From assembly GCF_003336245.1 (NCBI RefSeq), contig NZ_QPHM01000001.1, forward strand, positions 1,860,001 through 1,924,000: 64,000 nt of DNA, given 5' to 3'. Below the pieces are notes generated by a model. It was not told the DNA's origin and did not search any database. It saw only the letters and a program-made list of their open reading frames with translations. This document shows positions 52,364 through 60,857 of the stretch, piece after piece. Origin of the DNA: Haloplanus salinus (GTDB lineage Archaea; Halobacteriota; Halobacteria; Halobacteriales; Haloferacaceae). How positions within the stretch are numbered: position 1 is the stretch's first letter; every line of letters begins with the position of its first letter. The position numbers and the translations under genes were made by a program.

Positions 52364-53889
52364 TGGGCGAGACGCCGACCCTCGTCGCCGCAGTCGAGCG
52401 CTCGACCGACTCCGACGTTCGTGCGGAGTTCGACCGCCGGGTCCGCGAGCAAGCCGACCGAATCCGCGACGACATCCGATCCGGCCGGCTGGACACGGAC
52501 GAGTTCGCGGTCGGGATGGAACTGGAGGCGTACGCCGTCGACGACGCGGGCCGTCTCGCCCCCATCCCGGAACGCGTCTTCGAGCGCGGCGGCTGTGCGA
52601 AGGAACTCGGCGTCCACAACTTGGAGGTCAACTCCGCGGCGACGGTGTTCGACGCGGCCGGCGTGGCCGAGCAAGCGGACCGCATCGGCGCGAGCGTCGA
52701 CGCCGCGGTCGACGCCCTCGACGACGAGGGCCTCGCGCCGGTCCTCGACGCGATGTGGACGATTCCTCCCGCGGCGGGCACCGACGCCTACCTCGGGGCG
52801 GTCGAGGAGCGGGACGGCGTGACCGTCGCGGCGAACATGCGCCACCACCCGCGTTACGTCGCCCTCGACAACGAGATTCTGGCGCGAAGCGGCGGGGAGA
52901 TCTCGCTCGATGTCCCCGGCGTCCGCCTCGGCTACCCGACCATCCTGGCCGAGTCGTTGGCCACATCGATCCAGCCGCACCTCCAGATACCGTCGGCCGA
53001 ACGCTTCCCCGCGTACTTCAACGCCGCCCTGCGGACGACGGGCCCCGTTCTCGCGCTATCGAGCAACTCTCCCTTTCTCCCCGCGGACTGTTACGACGAC
53101 GACCCCGACGTGATCCCGGCGACGCCACACGAACTCCGAATCCACGTCTTCGAGAAGAGCATCAACGCGGGGGCGCCACGCGACGAGGGCAAGGTCCGCT
53201 TCCCGTCCGATCTGGCGGCCGCGACGGACGTGGTCGACCGCGTCGTCGCCGACGAGACGTACGCGCCGGTCCTCGTCGACGACGCGGCCGACGACGCCAG
53301 CCCCTACCGCGCGACGCTGCCGGAGTACGACCACAAGCGGGGCGTCCACTGGCGGTGGGTGCGGGGCGTGATCGGCGGCCAACCGGTCGGCACCGAGACC
53401 GACGGCGCGTCGCTTCGCATCGAATACCGCCCGCTCCCGACCCAGCCGACCGTCCGCGACACCGTCTCGCTGCAGGTCCTCGTCGTCGGCCTCCTCCGGG
53501 GTCTCGTCGACGCCGATCACCCGGTCACCGACCTGCCGTGGACGGCTGCCCGCGACTGCTTCTACGACGCGGTCGACCGTGGCCCGGACGCGGACCTCGC
53601 GTGGGTGACCGCGGACGGCGACCGAACCAACGACCCAGAACTCGTCTACGACGAGGTGTTCGCGTTCGCCCGGCGCGGCCTCCGCGACGCCGGCCTCGAC
53701 GACGACGCCATCGACGTGCATCTCGGCCCGATCGAACGCCGACGCGACGGCACCGTGCCGAGCGCGTGGAAGAAAGCCCGCGTCCGCGAAGCCGTCGACG
53801 ACGGCGCCACCCTACCCGCGGCCATCGAGGCGATGCAGCGGGACTACATCGAGCGCGCGGGCGGGGAGACGGTCTTCGCCGACTGGTAG
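52363..53889 (+). CDS. GCS2-type carboxylate-amine ligase
   Basis: The 508-residue protein has the glutamate-cysteine ligase 2 fold: FAVGMELEAYAVDDAG near 50, LEVNSAATVF, the HPRYVALDNEI region, and the characteristic SIQPHLQIPSAERFPAYFN and ALSSNSPFLPADCY. It is longer than the short GCS2 ligases, with an extra C-terminal domain from about 370. Gamma-glutamylcysteine synthesis is possible, since haloarchaea use that thiol, but other amine acceptors are equally possible. It follows pspA with a one-base overlap, an unusual pairing. Confidence 0.82.
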   Translation: MGETPTLVAAVERSTDSDVRAEFDRRVREQADRIRDDIRSGRLDTDEFAVGMELEAYAVDDAGRLAPIPERVFERGGCAKELGVHNLEVNSAATVFDAAGVAEQADRIGASVDAAVDALDDEGLAPVLDAMWTIPPAAGTDAYLGAVEERDGVTVAANMRHHPRYVALDNEILARSGGEISLDVPGVRLGYPTILAESLATSIQPHLQIPSAERFPAYFNAALRTTGPVLALSSNSPFLPADCYDDDPDVIPATPHELRIHVFEKSINAGAPRDEGKVRFPSDLAAATDVVDRVVADETYAPVLVDDAADDASPYRATLPEYDHKRGVHWRWVRGVIGGQPVGTETDGASLRIEYRPLPTQPTVRDTVSLQVLVVGLLRGLVDADHPVTDLPWTAARDCFYDAVDRGPDADLAWVTADGDRTNDPELVYDEVFAFARRGLRDAGLDDDAIDVHLGPIERRRDGTVPSAWKKARVREAVDDGATLPAAIEAMQRDYIERAGGETVFADW

Positions 53890-53997
53890 CCGCCCCGGTC
53901 AGTTATCGGCCGGCCCGTTCCCGTCGCTCGGGGTCCCCGTCGCCGCCGACGAGCCGGGGTTCGCGGCTACGACGCGGTCGGCGCGCCACGCGCTCGC

Positions 53998-55035
53998 TTA
54001 GCCGCCTTCTATGGGCCGTACGCCCGTCCCCGGCCGATCCGGGACGGCCAAGCTCCCGCCCGCGTACGTCGGCCCCTCGTACGCGTCCTCGGCGAGCAGA
54101 AGCGCGCCGTCGAGGTCGACGTAGTCCACGAGGGGCGCGAGGTGACAGGCGGCGGCGATGGAGGCGGTCGACTCCACCATACAGCCGAGCATCACCTCCA
54201 GTCCCTGTGCCCGGGCGGCGTGGACCATCCGGATCGCCTCGCGGACGCCGCCACACTTCATGAGTTTCAGGTTCACGATGGCCGCCCGGCCGGCCACCGC
54301 GGGCACGTCGGGCAGGGCCACACAGGACTCGTCGGCGGCGACGGGGAGGGCGCCTCGCTCGTGGACCCGCTTCAGCCCCGCGGGGTCCTCCGCAGGGACG
54401 GGTTGCTCGACGAACTCGACGCCGAGGTCGGCCAGCCACTCGCTTTTCGCTATCGCTTCGCCCGGCCGCCACGCCTCGTTGGCGTCGACGCGAATCGTCG
54501 CGTCGGGGGCCGCCCCCCGCACCGCCTCCATCCGTTCCCGGTCCCGACCGGTACCGAGTTTCACCTTCAGGATGGAGTAGCCGTCGTCGACGGCGTCGGC
54601 CGCCTTTTCGGCCATCGCCCCCGGGTCGTCGATGGCCACCGTGTAGGAGGTGGTCGGTGCCCGGCCGGCATCGAGGCCGAGGTAGCGATAGAGGGGAACG
54701 CCGAGACGGCGGGTCGCCACGTCGTGGACCGCGATGCTCACCGCGGCGCGAGCGGCGGGGTTGTCGCGGACGACGTCCCGGAGGCGCCGCTCGATGGCGT
54801 CGAGCGCGAGGGGGTCGTCGACCGCCTCGACGGCGTCGAGGAGGGCGGGCAGCACCGCACAGACGGTGTCGAGCGTCTCGCCGTAGCGGGGGTCCGGCGC
54901 GGCGGCGCCGACGCCCGTCTGTCCGGCCTCGTCGCTGACGCGGACGACGGCAGTCTCGACCGCCGTCTTGGACCCGCGGGAGATGGTGAAGTCGCCGTCG
55001 ACGGGGAGGGTCAGGCGCTCGAACTCGGCGTTCAT
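53998..55035 (-). CDS. dgcA: Enolase-superfamily racemase/epimerase, DgcA-like
   Basis: The 345-residue protein has the dipeptide-epimerase layout. The capping domain is 1-120. The barrel has the acid/base lysine in ILKVKLGTG near 158, then metal ligands in IRVDANEAW (near 186), FVEQPVPAED (near 216) and VAADESCV (near 240), and the opposite lysine in LKLMKCGG near 264. The family is usually called L-Ala-D/L-Glu epimerase. Because it is coupled by ATGA to a DUF1611 gene, I prefer an N-acetyl-D-glutamate racemase role (DgcA). That role is an inference from known DgcN-DgcA pairs. Confidence 0.85.
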   Translation of the reverse strand: MNAEFERLTLPVDGDFTISRGSKTAVETAVVRVSDEAGQTGVGAAAPDPRYGETLDTVCAVLPALLDAVEAVDDPLALDAIERRLRDVVRDNPAARAAVSIAVHDVATRRLGVPLYRYLGLDAGRAPTTSYTVAIDDPGAMAEKAADAVDDGYSILKVKLGTGRDRERMEAVRGAAPDATIRVDANEAWRPGEAIAKSEWLADLGVEFVEQPVPAEDPAGLKRVHERGALPVAADESCVALPDVPAVAGRAAIVNLKLMKCGGVREAIRMVHAARAQGLEVMLGCMVESTASIAAACHLAPLVDYVDLDGALLLAEDAYEGPTYAGGSLAVPDRPGTGVRPIEGG

Positions 55036-56078
55036 AACAGGGCGTCCAGAATCTCGTCCGCGCCGAAGCGGATCGGGTCGGTCGCCGGGGCGTCGATGGC
55101 CGTGGCGTACTCCTCGACGGCCGCGCGGGCCGCCTCGTCGTCGTCGAACGACCGCGTATCGAGGGTCCCCGCGGCCACGGCCGCCGGCGCGACCGGGGCC
55201 GCGAGCGACTCGTAGAGGTCGACGTACTCCTCGATTGGCGGGATGGCGGCGTCCTCGTAACCGTGGATGGCCTCGCGGCCGGCGCTGTGTGTCATGACGA
55301 GGGCGTCGGGCATCGCGCCGTGGAGCAGGCTACAGGTGACGCCGGAGTAGGCGGGGTGGACGATGGTGCCCTGTCCCTCGACGAAGAGCACGTCGTGCGT
55401 TTCGGCGGCGTCGAGGAGCATGCGCTCGACGGCGCCGGCGGCGAAGTCGGCGACGACGCGGTCGACCGGCACTCCCCACCCGGCGATCATGATTCCGGTC
55501 TGGCCGGTGGGGACGAAGCCGGCGTCGATCCCCCGCTCCTGCGCCGCGGCGACGAGTTCGAGCGTCGACGTCATCTTCCCCGTCGAGCAGTCGGTGCCGA
55601 CGGTCAGGACCACGTCGGCGTCTGCGTCGCGGGCGCGCCCCTCGCTCACGGTCAGATCGTCGGGCGGCCGGCGCACGTCGATCAGGTCGACGCCGTGGTC
55701 GGCGGCGAGGGCCGCGAACGCCTCGTCGTCGCCGAGGAAGTAGTGGAGGCCGGCGACCACGTCACAGCCGGCCTCGATGGCGGTGCGCACGTCGTCGCGC
55801 CACGACTCGTCGAAGCCGCCGCCGATGGGGGCGATGCCGATCAGGAGGGCGTCGGGGTCGGCGCCGGCATCGAGGGCGTCGGCCATGCTTCCGACGATGG
55901 GGGCGTCGGCCACGTCGGGCACGTGGTCGGCGACGGCCTCGCCGGCGCGCGCCCGGTCGAGCACCGCCGTCACGTCGTAGTCGGCGTATCGGAGGACGCC
56001 GACGGCCGTCTTCGCCCGGTCGGGGAACCGTTCGTGGGCGAGGACGACAACCGAGTCGTCCGGATCGAGTGAGACCAT
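55032..56078 (-). CDS. dgcN: DUF1611 P-loop protein, DgcN-like (putative D-glutamate N-acetyltransferase)
   Basis: The 348-residue protein has the DUF1611 architecture. An N-terminal Rossmann-like domain (DALLIGIAPIGGGFDESWR near 80) is followed by a P-loop-like domain with VGTDCSTGKMTSTLELVAAA near 165. Family motifs VPTGQTGIMIAGWGVPVDRV, VEGQGTIVHPAYSGVT and LVMTHSAGREAIHGYE come after. In bacteria DgcN acetylates D-glutamate and DgcA racemises the product. Here both are present, overlapping. Element copy C lies 46 nt upstream of ATG 56078 and could affect transcription. Confidence 0.85.
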   Translation of the reverse strand: MVSLDPDDSVVVLAHERFPDRAKTAVGVLRYADYDVTAVLDRARAGEAVADHVPDVADAPIVGSMADALDAGADPDALLIGIAPIGGGFDESWRDDVRTAIEAGCDVVAGLHYFLGDDEAFAALAADHGVDLIDVRRPPDDLTVSEGRARDADADVVLTVGTDCSTGKMTSTLELVAAAQERGIDAGFVPTGQTGIMIAGWGVPVDRVVADFAAGAVERMLLDAAETHDVLFVEGQGTIVHPAYSGVTCSLLHGAMPDALVMTHSAGREAIHGYEDAAIPPIEEYVDLYESLAAPVAPAAVAAGTLDTRSFDDDEAARAAVEEYATAIDAPATDPIRFGADEILDALL

Positions 56079-56123
56079 GCGTACGCTGACGCCGGTGAGC
56101 CGAATTAAGCTCTCGCTTTTCTC

Positions 56124-56207
56124 ATACGGATTAGTGTACCTGTGGACCGGTGGTTCGCCGGACCACCTCGGCGAACCACCGGTACTGACTCACACTAATC
56201 CGTATCA
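56124..56207. repeat. Palindromic intergenic element, copy C
   Basis: This is the best preserved copy. Outer arms ATACGGATTAGTGT (56124-56137) and ACACTAATCCGTAT (56192-56205) pair perfectly over 14 bp. Inner arms ACCGGTGGTTCGCCG (56146-56160) and CGGCGAACCACCGGT (56169-56183) pair over 15 bp. The right end continues TCA (56205-56207), complement of the stop codon of the quinone reductase gene. It lies between that gene and dgcN, both on the minus strand. Confidence 0.9.
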
Positions 56208-57176
56208 CGCCACCTCGAGGACGACTTTCCCGCGCGATCCGCTCGACATGACGTGACGTTGCGCCTCGGCCGCCCGTTCGAGGGGGTACGTCGCCTCGAT
56301 TTCGACGTCGAACCGGCCGTCGGCCAGTCGCGGGCCGACCCGTTCGAGGATCGGCACCTGGTCGTCGCGCGAGGCCATGATCGACATAAAGCGCAGGTCG
56401 GCGTCGGTGATCTTGCCGGTCATCGACGCCCCGGGATCGATTTCGATCGGGGCCTCCTCGCCGAGGACCACGATCCGGCCGCCGCGGGCGAGGACGTCGA
56501 GGTCGGTCGCGACGTTGGCCGCCGCGTGGGTCTCCAAAACGACGTCGACGTCGCCGCCGGCGGCCGTCCGGATGCGGTCGGCGACGTCGTCGGCGCCGTA
56601 GTCGACGACGGCGTCGGCCCCGAGGCCACGGACGAACGCCTCGTCGCCGCTCGCCGTCGCGACGACGGTGGCGCCCGCCCGGGCAGCGATCTGGACGGCC
56701 GCGTGACCGACACCGCCCGTTCCGCCCTGGATCACGCAGGCGTCGCCGATGTCGAGTTCGCCCCGGTCGATCAGCCCGCGCCACGCCGTCGCGAAGGCCA
56801 TCGCGGCCGCCGCACCCTCGGCGAATGACACCCCCTCGGGGAGGGTCGCGAGTGACTCGGCCGGCGCGGCGACGTACTCGGCGTACGTCCCGGGTTCGAA
56901 CAGCCCCAGCCCCGTGGCGAACACGCGGTCGCCGGCCGCGACCCCTTCGACGCCGTCCCCGACCGCCTCGACGACGCCGGCCATGTCCGCGCCGCCGACG
57001 TGTGGCAGGCCGCCCGCGGGTTCGACGCCCCCCTCACGGACGTACGTGTCGATGGGGTTGACGCTCGCAGCGTGGATCCGGACGAGCACCTCGCCCGGTC
57101 CCGCCTCCGGCGTCGGCACGTCGTCTAGGGTCAGTACGTCCGCGTCTCCGTGGTCGTGATATCTGATCGCTTTCAT
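56205..57176 (-). CDS. NADPH:quinone reductase-like MDR oxidoreductase
   Basis: The 323-residue protein is a zinc-free medium-chain dehydrogenase. It shows GPGEVLVRIHAASVNPIDTYV near 28-48, GGADMAGVVEAVGDGVEG near 60, the cofactor motif IQGGTGGVGHAAVQIAARAG near 140, and YPLERAAEAQRHVMSSGSRG near the end. NADPH specificity is typical. The substrate is unknown (quinones or enones). Its ATG overlaps the cupin stop by 4 nt (ATGA). The stop codon is part of element copy C. Confidence 0.92.
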   Translation of the reverse strand: MKAIRYHDHGDADVLTLDDVPTPEAGPGEVLVRIHAASVNPIDTYVREGGVEPAGGLPHVGGADMAGVVEAVGDGVEGVAAGDRVFATGLGLFEPGTYAEYVAAPAESLATLPEGVSFAEGAAAAMAFATAWRGLIDRGELDIGDACVIQGGTGGVGHAAVQIAARAGATVVATASGDEAFVRGLGADAVVDYGADDVADRIRTAAGGDVDVVLETHAAANVATDLDVLARGGRIVVLGEEAPIEIDPGASMTGKITDADLRFMSIMASRDDQVPILERVGPRLADGRFDVEIEATYPLERAAEAQRHVMSSGSRGKVVLEVA

Positions 57177-57622
57177 CGTCGGGTGTCGTCGTCGATTCGC
57201 TCCGCCGCCGGCGACGGGTCGCCGTAGCGTCGAGCGAGCAGTTCCGCCGCGGGCGTCACCTGCTGTACCGGATATCGTCCCTCCGGAGGGCTACCGATGG
57301 CGACGAGCTTACACGGCTCGTCGAAGGGGTTATGAAGCAGGTGTTCGACCCCGGCCTCGAAGTTGATCACGTCGTCGGTGTCCAGCGTGAAGCCGCCGTC
57401 CTCGACTTCGACCCGGCACTGCCCCTCGACCACGTAGAACAGCTCCGCTTGCGATTCGTGGTAGTGGTAGCCGTTCTGTGACAGCGGGTCGCCGGGGTCG
57501 AGGACGGCGACGTTGAGGTTGTACGCGTCGATACCGAGCGCCGGCGAGAGCTCCCACCGCCGTCCGGGCTTCTCGGGGTTCGTCTCGAACTCGTCCAGCG
57601 CGCCGTGGTGGTAGCCTGTCAT
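57173..57622 (-). CDS. Cupin-domain protein
   Basis: The 149-residue protein has a single cupin barrel: motif 1 GYHYHESQAELFYVVEG near 50-67, and motif 2 VINFEAGVEHLLHNP near 85. It resembles sugar-isomerase or oxidoreductase-associated cupins. Two histidines and one glutamate in motif 1 and a histidine in motif 2 can hold a metal. It is the first gene of a pair with the quinone reductase. No enzymatic activity is proposed. Confidence 0.88.
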   Translation of the reverse strand: MTGYHHGALDEFETNPEKPGRRWELSPALGIDAYNLNVAVLDPGDPLSQNGYHYHESQAELFYVVEGQCRVEVEDGGFTLDTDDVINFEAGVEHLLHNPFDEPCKLVAIGSPPEGRYPVQQVTPAAELLARRYGDPSPAAERIDDDTRR

Positions 57623-57685
57623 GTGAATCGGGCCGTCTCCCCCGACGACCCGGAGGGACTTATACTGTCCATCGTGGGTCGGTGC

Positions 57686-57745
57686 CGCCGATTCACCGGA
57701 GCGGGGTGGCGGACGAGCGGCGAACAGCTACGATCGTCATCGTCA
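57686..57745. repeat. Palindromic intergenic element, degenerate copy D
   Basis: This 60-nt stretch aligns without gaps to 31761-31820 of copy A at about two thirds of positions. The loop region matches almost completely (CACCGGAGCGGG against CGCCGGAGCGGG), as does the outer motif (ACAGCTACGAT against ACAGTTACGAT). The terminal TCA is the complement of the malK-like stop codon. The left arm is strongly degraded. Confidence 0.55.
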
Positions 57746-58921
57746 GTCGTCGGTGGCGGTCCGGCCGGAGACGCCGCTCGACTCCGGTGGCGTCTCGCCC
57801 GTCCGCGCGATGGTCGAGCCGGACTCCCCATCGAAGACGTAGCCCCGGTGGCGGTCGAGTTCGATGCCGACCCGAACGCCCTCGGACAGCCCTTCGATCG
57901 ACTCCTCGACGACGCGAATCTCGCCGATGGGTGAACCGACGTAACAGAGGCTGTTCTCGCCCATCGGCTCCACGAGGTCGAGTTCGGCGTCGAAGTCGCC
58001 GGCGCCTGCGCCGACGACGCTGAGCGCCTGCGGGCGGAACCCGACTTCCACCGCGTCCGAACTCCGCTCGTCGATGCCGGATCTGGCCTTGCGTTCGGCC
58101 TCCGAGGCGTCGTCACGCACGTCGAGGGATACGGACTGGTCCCCGAGGTCGGCGGTGACCGTCGCACCGTCGGTCTCGCCGTCCCACATGTTCATCTCCG
58201 GCATCCCGACGAAGGAGGCGACGAAGCGGTTGTTCGGCTCGCGGTACACCTCGTTCGGCGTGCCGTACTGCTCGATCTCGCCGTCGCTCATCACTGCGAT
58301 CCAGTCGGAGAGCATCATCGCTTCCTCCTGGCTATGGGTGACGTAGATGACCGTCTGCCCGGTCTCCTCGACGACGCGTTTCAGCTCCTTTCGCATCCGC
58401 ACCTTCAGCTTCTCGTCGAGCCCCGTCATCGGCTCGTCCATCAGGAACGCGCGCGGTTCCCTGACGATGGCGCGGGCGATGGCGATGCGCTGGCGCTGCC
58501 CCCCCGAGAGTTCCGCGGGATACTTTTCGACGAGTTCCTCGACTTCGAGGGTCGCGGCCACTTCGCGGGCCCGCTCGTAGCGCTCCCCTTTCGGAACGCC
58601 CCGCACTTTCAGCGGGTAGGCGATGTTGTCGATACACTGCATGTGTGGGTAGAGCGCGATCTCCTGGAACACCATGCTGATGTCGCGCTCCTGTGCCAGC
58701 CGATCCGACACTTCGTCCTCGTCGTAGTAGATGTTCCCCCCGGTCTGGTTCTCGAGGCCGGCGATGCAGCGAAGCGTCGTACTCTTGCCACAGCCGGAGG
58801 GGCCGAGCAGGGTCAGAAAGTCCCCGTCCGGAACCGTCAGGGTCGAGCCCTCGACTGCGACTTCTTTGCCCCTCGGTACGTCGTAGACTTTCCGCAGGTT
58901 CTCGATGCGTATCTCAGACAT
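57743..58921 (-). CDS. Sugar-type ABC transporter ATPase (UgpC/MalK family)
   Basis: The 392-residue ATPase has Walker A LGPSGCGKSTTL near 40, Q-loop, signature [16 protein letters not shown] near 140, Walker B AFLMDEPMTGLD, H-loop YVTHSQEEAM, and a C-terminal TOBE-type domain (from about 240) that binds regulators in MalK relatives. It is the last gene of a four-gene operon. Polyol, maltose or glycerophosphate uptake cannot be told apart here. Copy D overlaps its stop codon. Confidence 0.93.
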   Translation of the reverse strand: MSEIRIENLRKVYDVPRGKEVAVEGSTLTVPDGDFLTLLGPSGCGKSTTLRCIAGLENQTGGNIYYDEDEVSDRLAQERDISMVFQEIALYPHMQCIDNIAYPLKVRGVPKGERYERAREVAATLEVEELVEKYPAELSGGQRQRIAIARAIVREPRAFLMDEPMTGLDEKLKVRMRKELKRVVEETGQTVIYVTHSQEEAMMLSDWIAVMSDGEIEQYGTPNEVYREPNNRFVASFVGMPEMNMWDGETDGATVTADLGDQSVSLDVRDDASEAERKARSGIDERSSDAVEVGFRPQALSVVGAGAGDFDAELDLVEPMGENSLCYVGSPIGEIRVVEESIEGLSEGVRVGIELDRHRGYVFDGESGSTIARTGETPPESSGVSGRTATDD

Positions 58922-58969
58922 GGTCGCTCACCTCGTGTGGTCGGCCGACGATCCGGCGGGGGGTCCTGC

Positions 58970-59866
58970 TCATCCGAGACCACCCACGCTGAAGCCGCGA
59001 AGCAGGTAGCTCTGCAGGAAGTACACGAGCAGGAACGCGGGCAGCGCCATCATCACCGAGGCGCTCATGATGAGGCCCCAGTTGACGGCCTGCTGTTCGA
59101 TGAACCCGAGCATCCCGATGGGGAGTGTCTTCATCGACTCCTGAGTGAGCAGGAGGTTCGCGAACGTGAAGTCGCTCCACGAGATGGCAAACGAGAAAAT
59201 CGAGACGGCGATGATCCCCGGCAGCGCCATCGGGATGGCCACGTCGCGCATCGCTCGGAGGCGACTCGCGCCGTAGATCCAGGCGCTCTCCTCGTAGCTG
59301 ATCGGCACCGTCTGGAAGAACTTCCACATCAGCCAGATGTCGAAAGGGAGCGCGTGGGCGCTGTGAGCGAGGATGATCCCCGGGTAGCTGTTCAGCAGCT
59401 GCAGGTCCCGCCAGATCATGAACATCGGCAGGGCGAGCAGGAGCGGCGGGAACATGTAGGAGAACAGCACCGACTGCGCGAGCCGTTTCTTGCCCGGGAA
59501 GCTGAACCGGGTCAGCGAGTAGCCCGCGAGCGTCGCCGAGACGACGCTGATGACCATCGTCCCCAGCGCGGCGACGATGCTGTTCAGGTAGAACCGCGCG
59601 AACGAGGTTTCCGTGAACAGCCCCGCGAAGTTCCCGAGCGTCGGGCTCCGTGGGACGAACAGGAACGTGTTCGAGAACAGCTCCAGTTCGGGCTGGATCG
59701 ACGCCTTCAGCATGACGTACGTCGGGAACCCGACGACGATCACCGTCGCCCCAACCAGGAACCTGAACAGCCACGTGCTCAGGCGTCGCTGCGTGGCGTG
59801 GGGGACGTTGCGGACGTAGTAGTCGATGAGGCGCTCGATCGGCGATTTGGACGTGGAGTAGCTCAT
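58970..59866 (-). CDS. Sugar-type ABC transporter permease (MalG-like)
   Basis: The 298-residue permease has six hydrophobic helices. The first is FRFLVGATVIVVGFPTYVML. The EAA-type coupling loop is near 200 (EESAWIYGASRLRAMRDVAIP, in two parts). It ends in LLVYFLQSYLLRGFSVGGLG, typical of MalG-like proteins. Its ATG overlaps the upstream permease stop by 4 nt (ATGA). Together with the next permease it forms the membrane channel of the transporter. Confidence 0.92.
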   Translation of the reverse strand: MSYSTSKSPIERLIDYYVRNVPHATQRRLSTWLFRFLVGATVIVVGFPTYVMLKASIQPELELFSNTFLFVPRSPTLGNFAGLFTETSFARFYLNSIVAALGTMVISVVSATLAGYSLTRFSFPGKKRLAQSVLFSYMFPPLLLALPMFMIWRDLQLLNSYPGIILAHSAHALPFDIWLMWKFFQTVPISYEESAWIYGASRLRAMRDVAIPMALPGIIAVSIFSFAISWSDFTFANLLLTQESMKTLPIGMLGFIEQQAVNWGLIMSASVMMALPAFLLVYFLQSYLLRGFSVGGLG

Positions 59867-60825
59867 TCGACACGGACCTCCTGTTCGGGGTTGAACTTAC
59901 CGAAGTAGACGACGGCCCCGACGACGAGGGTCAGGAACAGCGTCGAGGCGATGGCCAGCGACTCCCCGAGTTGCCACTGGTTGAACGCCACGCGGTACGC
60001 GTACACCGGCAGCGTCGTCGTCGCCTGACTGGGGCCGCCCCGTGTCATGATCCAGATGATGTCGAACTTGTTGAACATCCAGATGCCGCGGAGCAGCACC
60101 ACGAGGATTATCATCCCCTTCAGATTGGGGAGCGTGATGTCACGGAAGCGCTGCCAGGCGTTGGCGCCGTTGACCCGCGCGGCGTCGTAGTAGCCCGACG
60201 GAATGGCCTCTAGTCGAGCGAGTGACATCATCACGACGAAGATCGACCACTTCCAACTCGCCGCGGTGATGAGCGCGTACATCGCGATGTCGGTGTTGCC
60301 GAGGAAGTTGATCGCGCTGTCGATGATCCCGAAGCGCATCGCCAGCAGGTTGATGACGCCGTAGTTCGGGTTCATCATCCACTGGAACACGAGCCCAACG
60401 ACGATGACGGGAATGAGGTAGGGGAGCAACACGACAGCTCTGGCGAGGGCGTTCCCTCGGAACGAGCGCTGGAGGATGAGCGCGAAGACGATTCCGAGGA
60501 TCCCTTGGACCGACACGGAGCCGAAGCCGAAGATCACTGACTTGACCACCGCGGACCAGTAGAAGCCGTCCTCGAGGAAGATGTGTCGGTAGTTCCCGAC
60601 CGCCGCCCACTCCCACACCGGATTGAAGGCGTTGATGGAGAAGAGACTCCCCGCCAGCGCCCACACGATGGGGAAGACGGCGATGAACAGGAACAGGAGC
60701 ATGACCGGCGAGAGGCTTCCATATCCGAGGAACGTCTCGTTCTCCAGCAGGTCGCTGAACCGGTCACGCAGCGTCGACTCTTCGGCCGGCGCCTCGACAC
60801 TGCTCGTCGGCGTGGCCTCGCCCAT
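59863..60825 (-). CDS. Sugar-type ABC transporter permease (MalF/UgpA-like)
   Basis: The 320-residue permease has a charged N-terminus, then PVMLLFLFIAVFPIVWALAG. Six helices follow, with the EAA-like loop LEAIPSGYYDAARVNGANAW near 215, and a C-terminal helix ending VGAVVYFGKF. The EAA loop matches MalF/UgpA-type proteins. It follows the binding protein gene with a 32-nt spacer. No frameshift or truncation is seen. Confidence 0.92.
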   Translation of the reverse strand: MGEATPTSSVEAPAEESTLRDRFSDLLENETFLGYGSLSPVMLLFLFIAVFPIVWALAGSLFSINAFNPVWEWAAVGNYRHIFLEDGFYWSAVVKSVIFGFGSVSVQGILGIVFALILQRSFRGNALARAVVLLPYLIPVIVVGLVFQWMMNPNYGVINLLAMRFGIIDSAINFLGNTDIAMYALITAASWKWSIFVVMMSLARLEAIPSGYYDAARVNGANAWQRFRDITLPNLKGMIILVVLLRGIWMFNKFDIIWIMTRGGPSQATTTLPVYAYRVAFNQWQLGESLAIASTLFLTLVVGAVVYFGKFNPEQEVRVE

Positions 60826-60857
60826 CTACGCCCACCTCCCTGAACTCTTTCGGATCA

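Noticed and set aside
52755-54263. A 502-codon Arg-rich plus-strand frame
   Set aside because: It overlaps the GCS2-type gene out of phase, and more than a quarter of its residues are Arg, unlike acidic haloarchaeal proteins.
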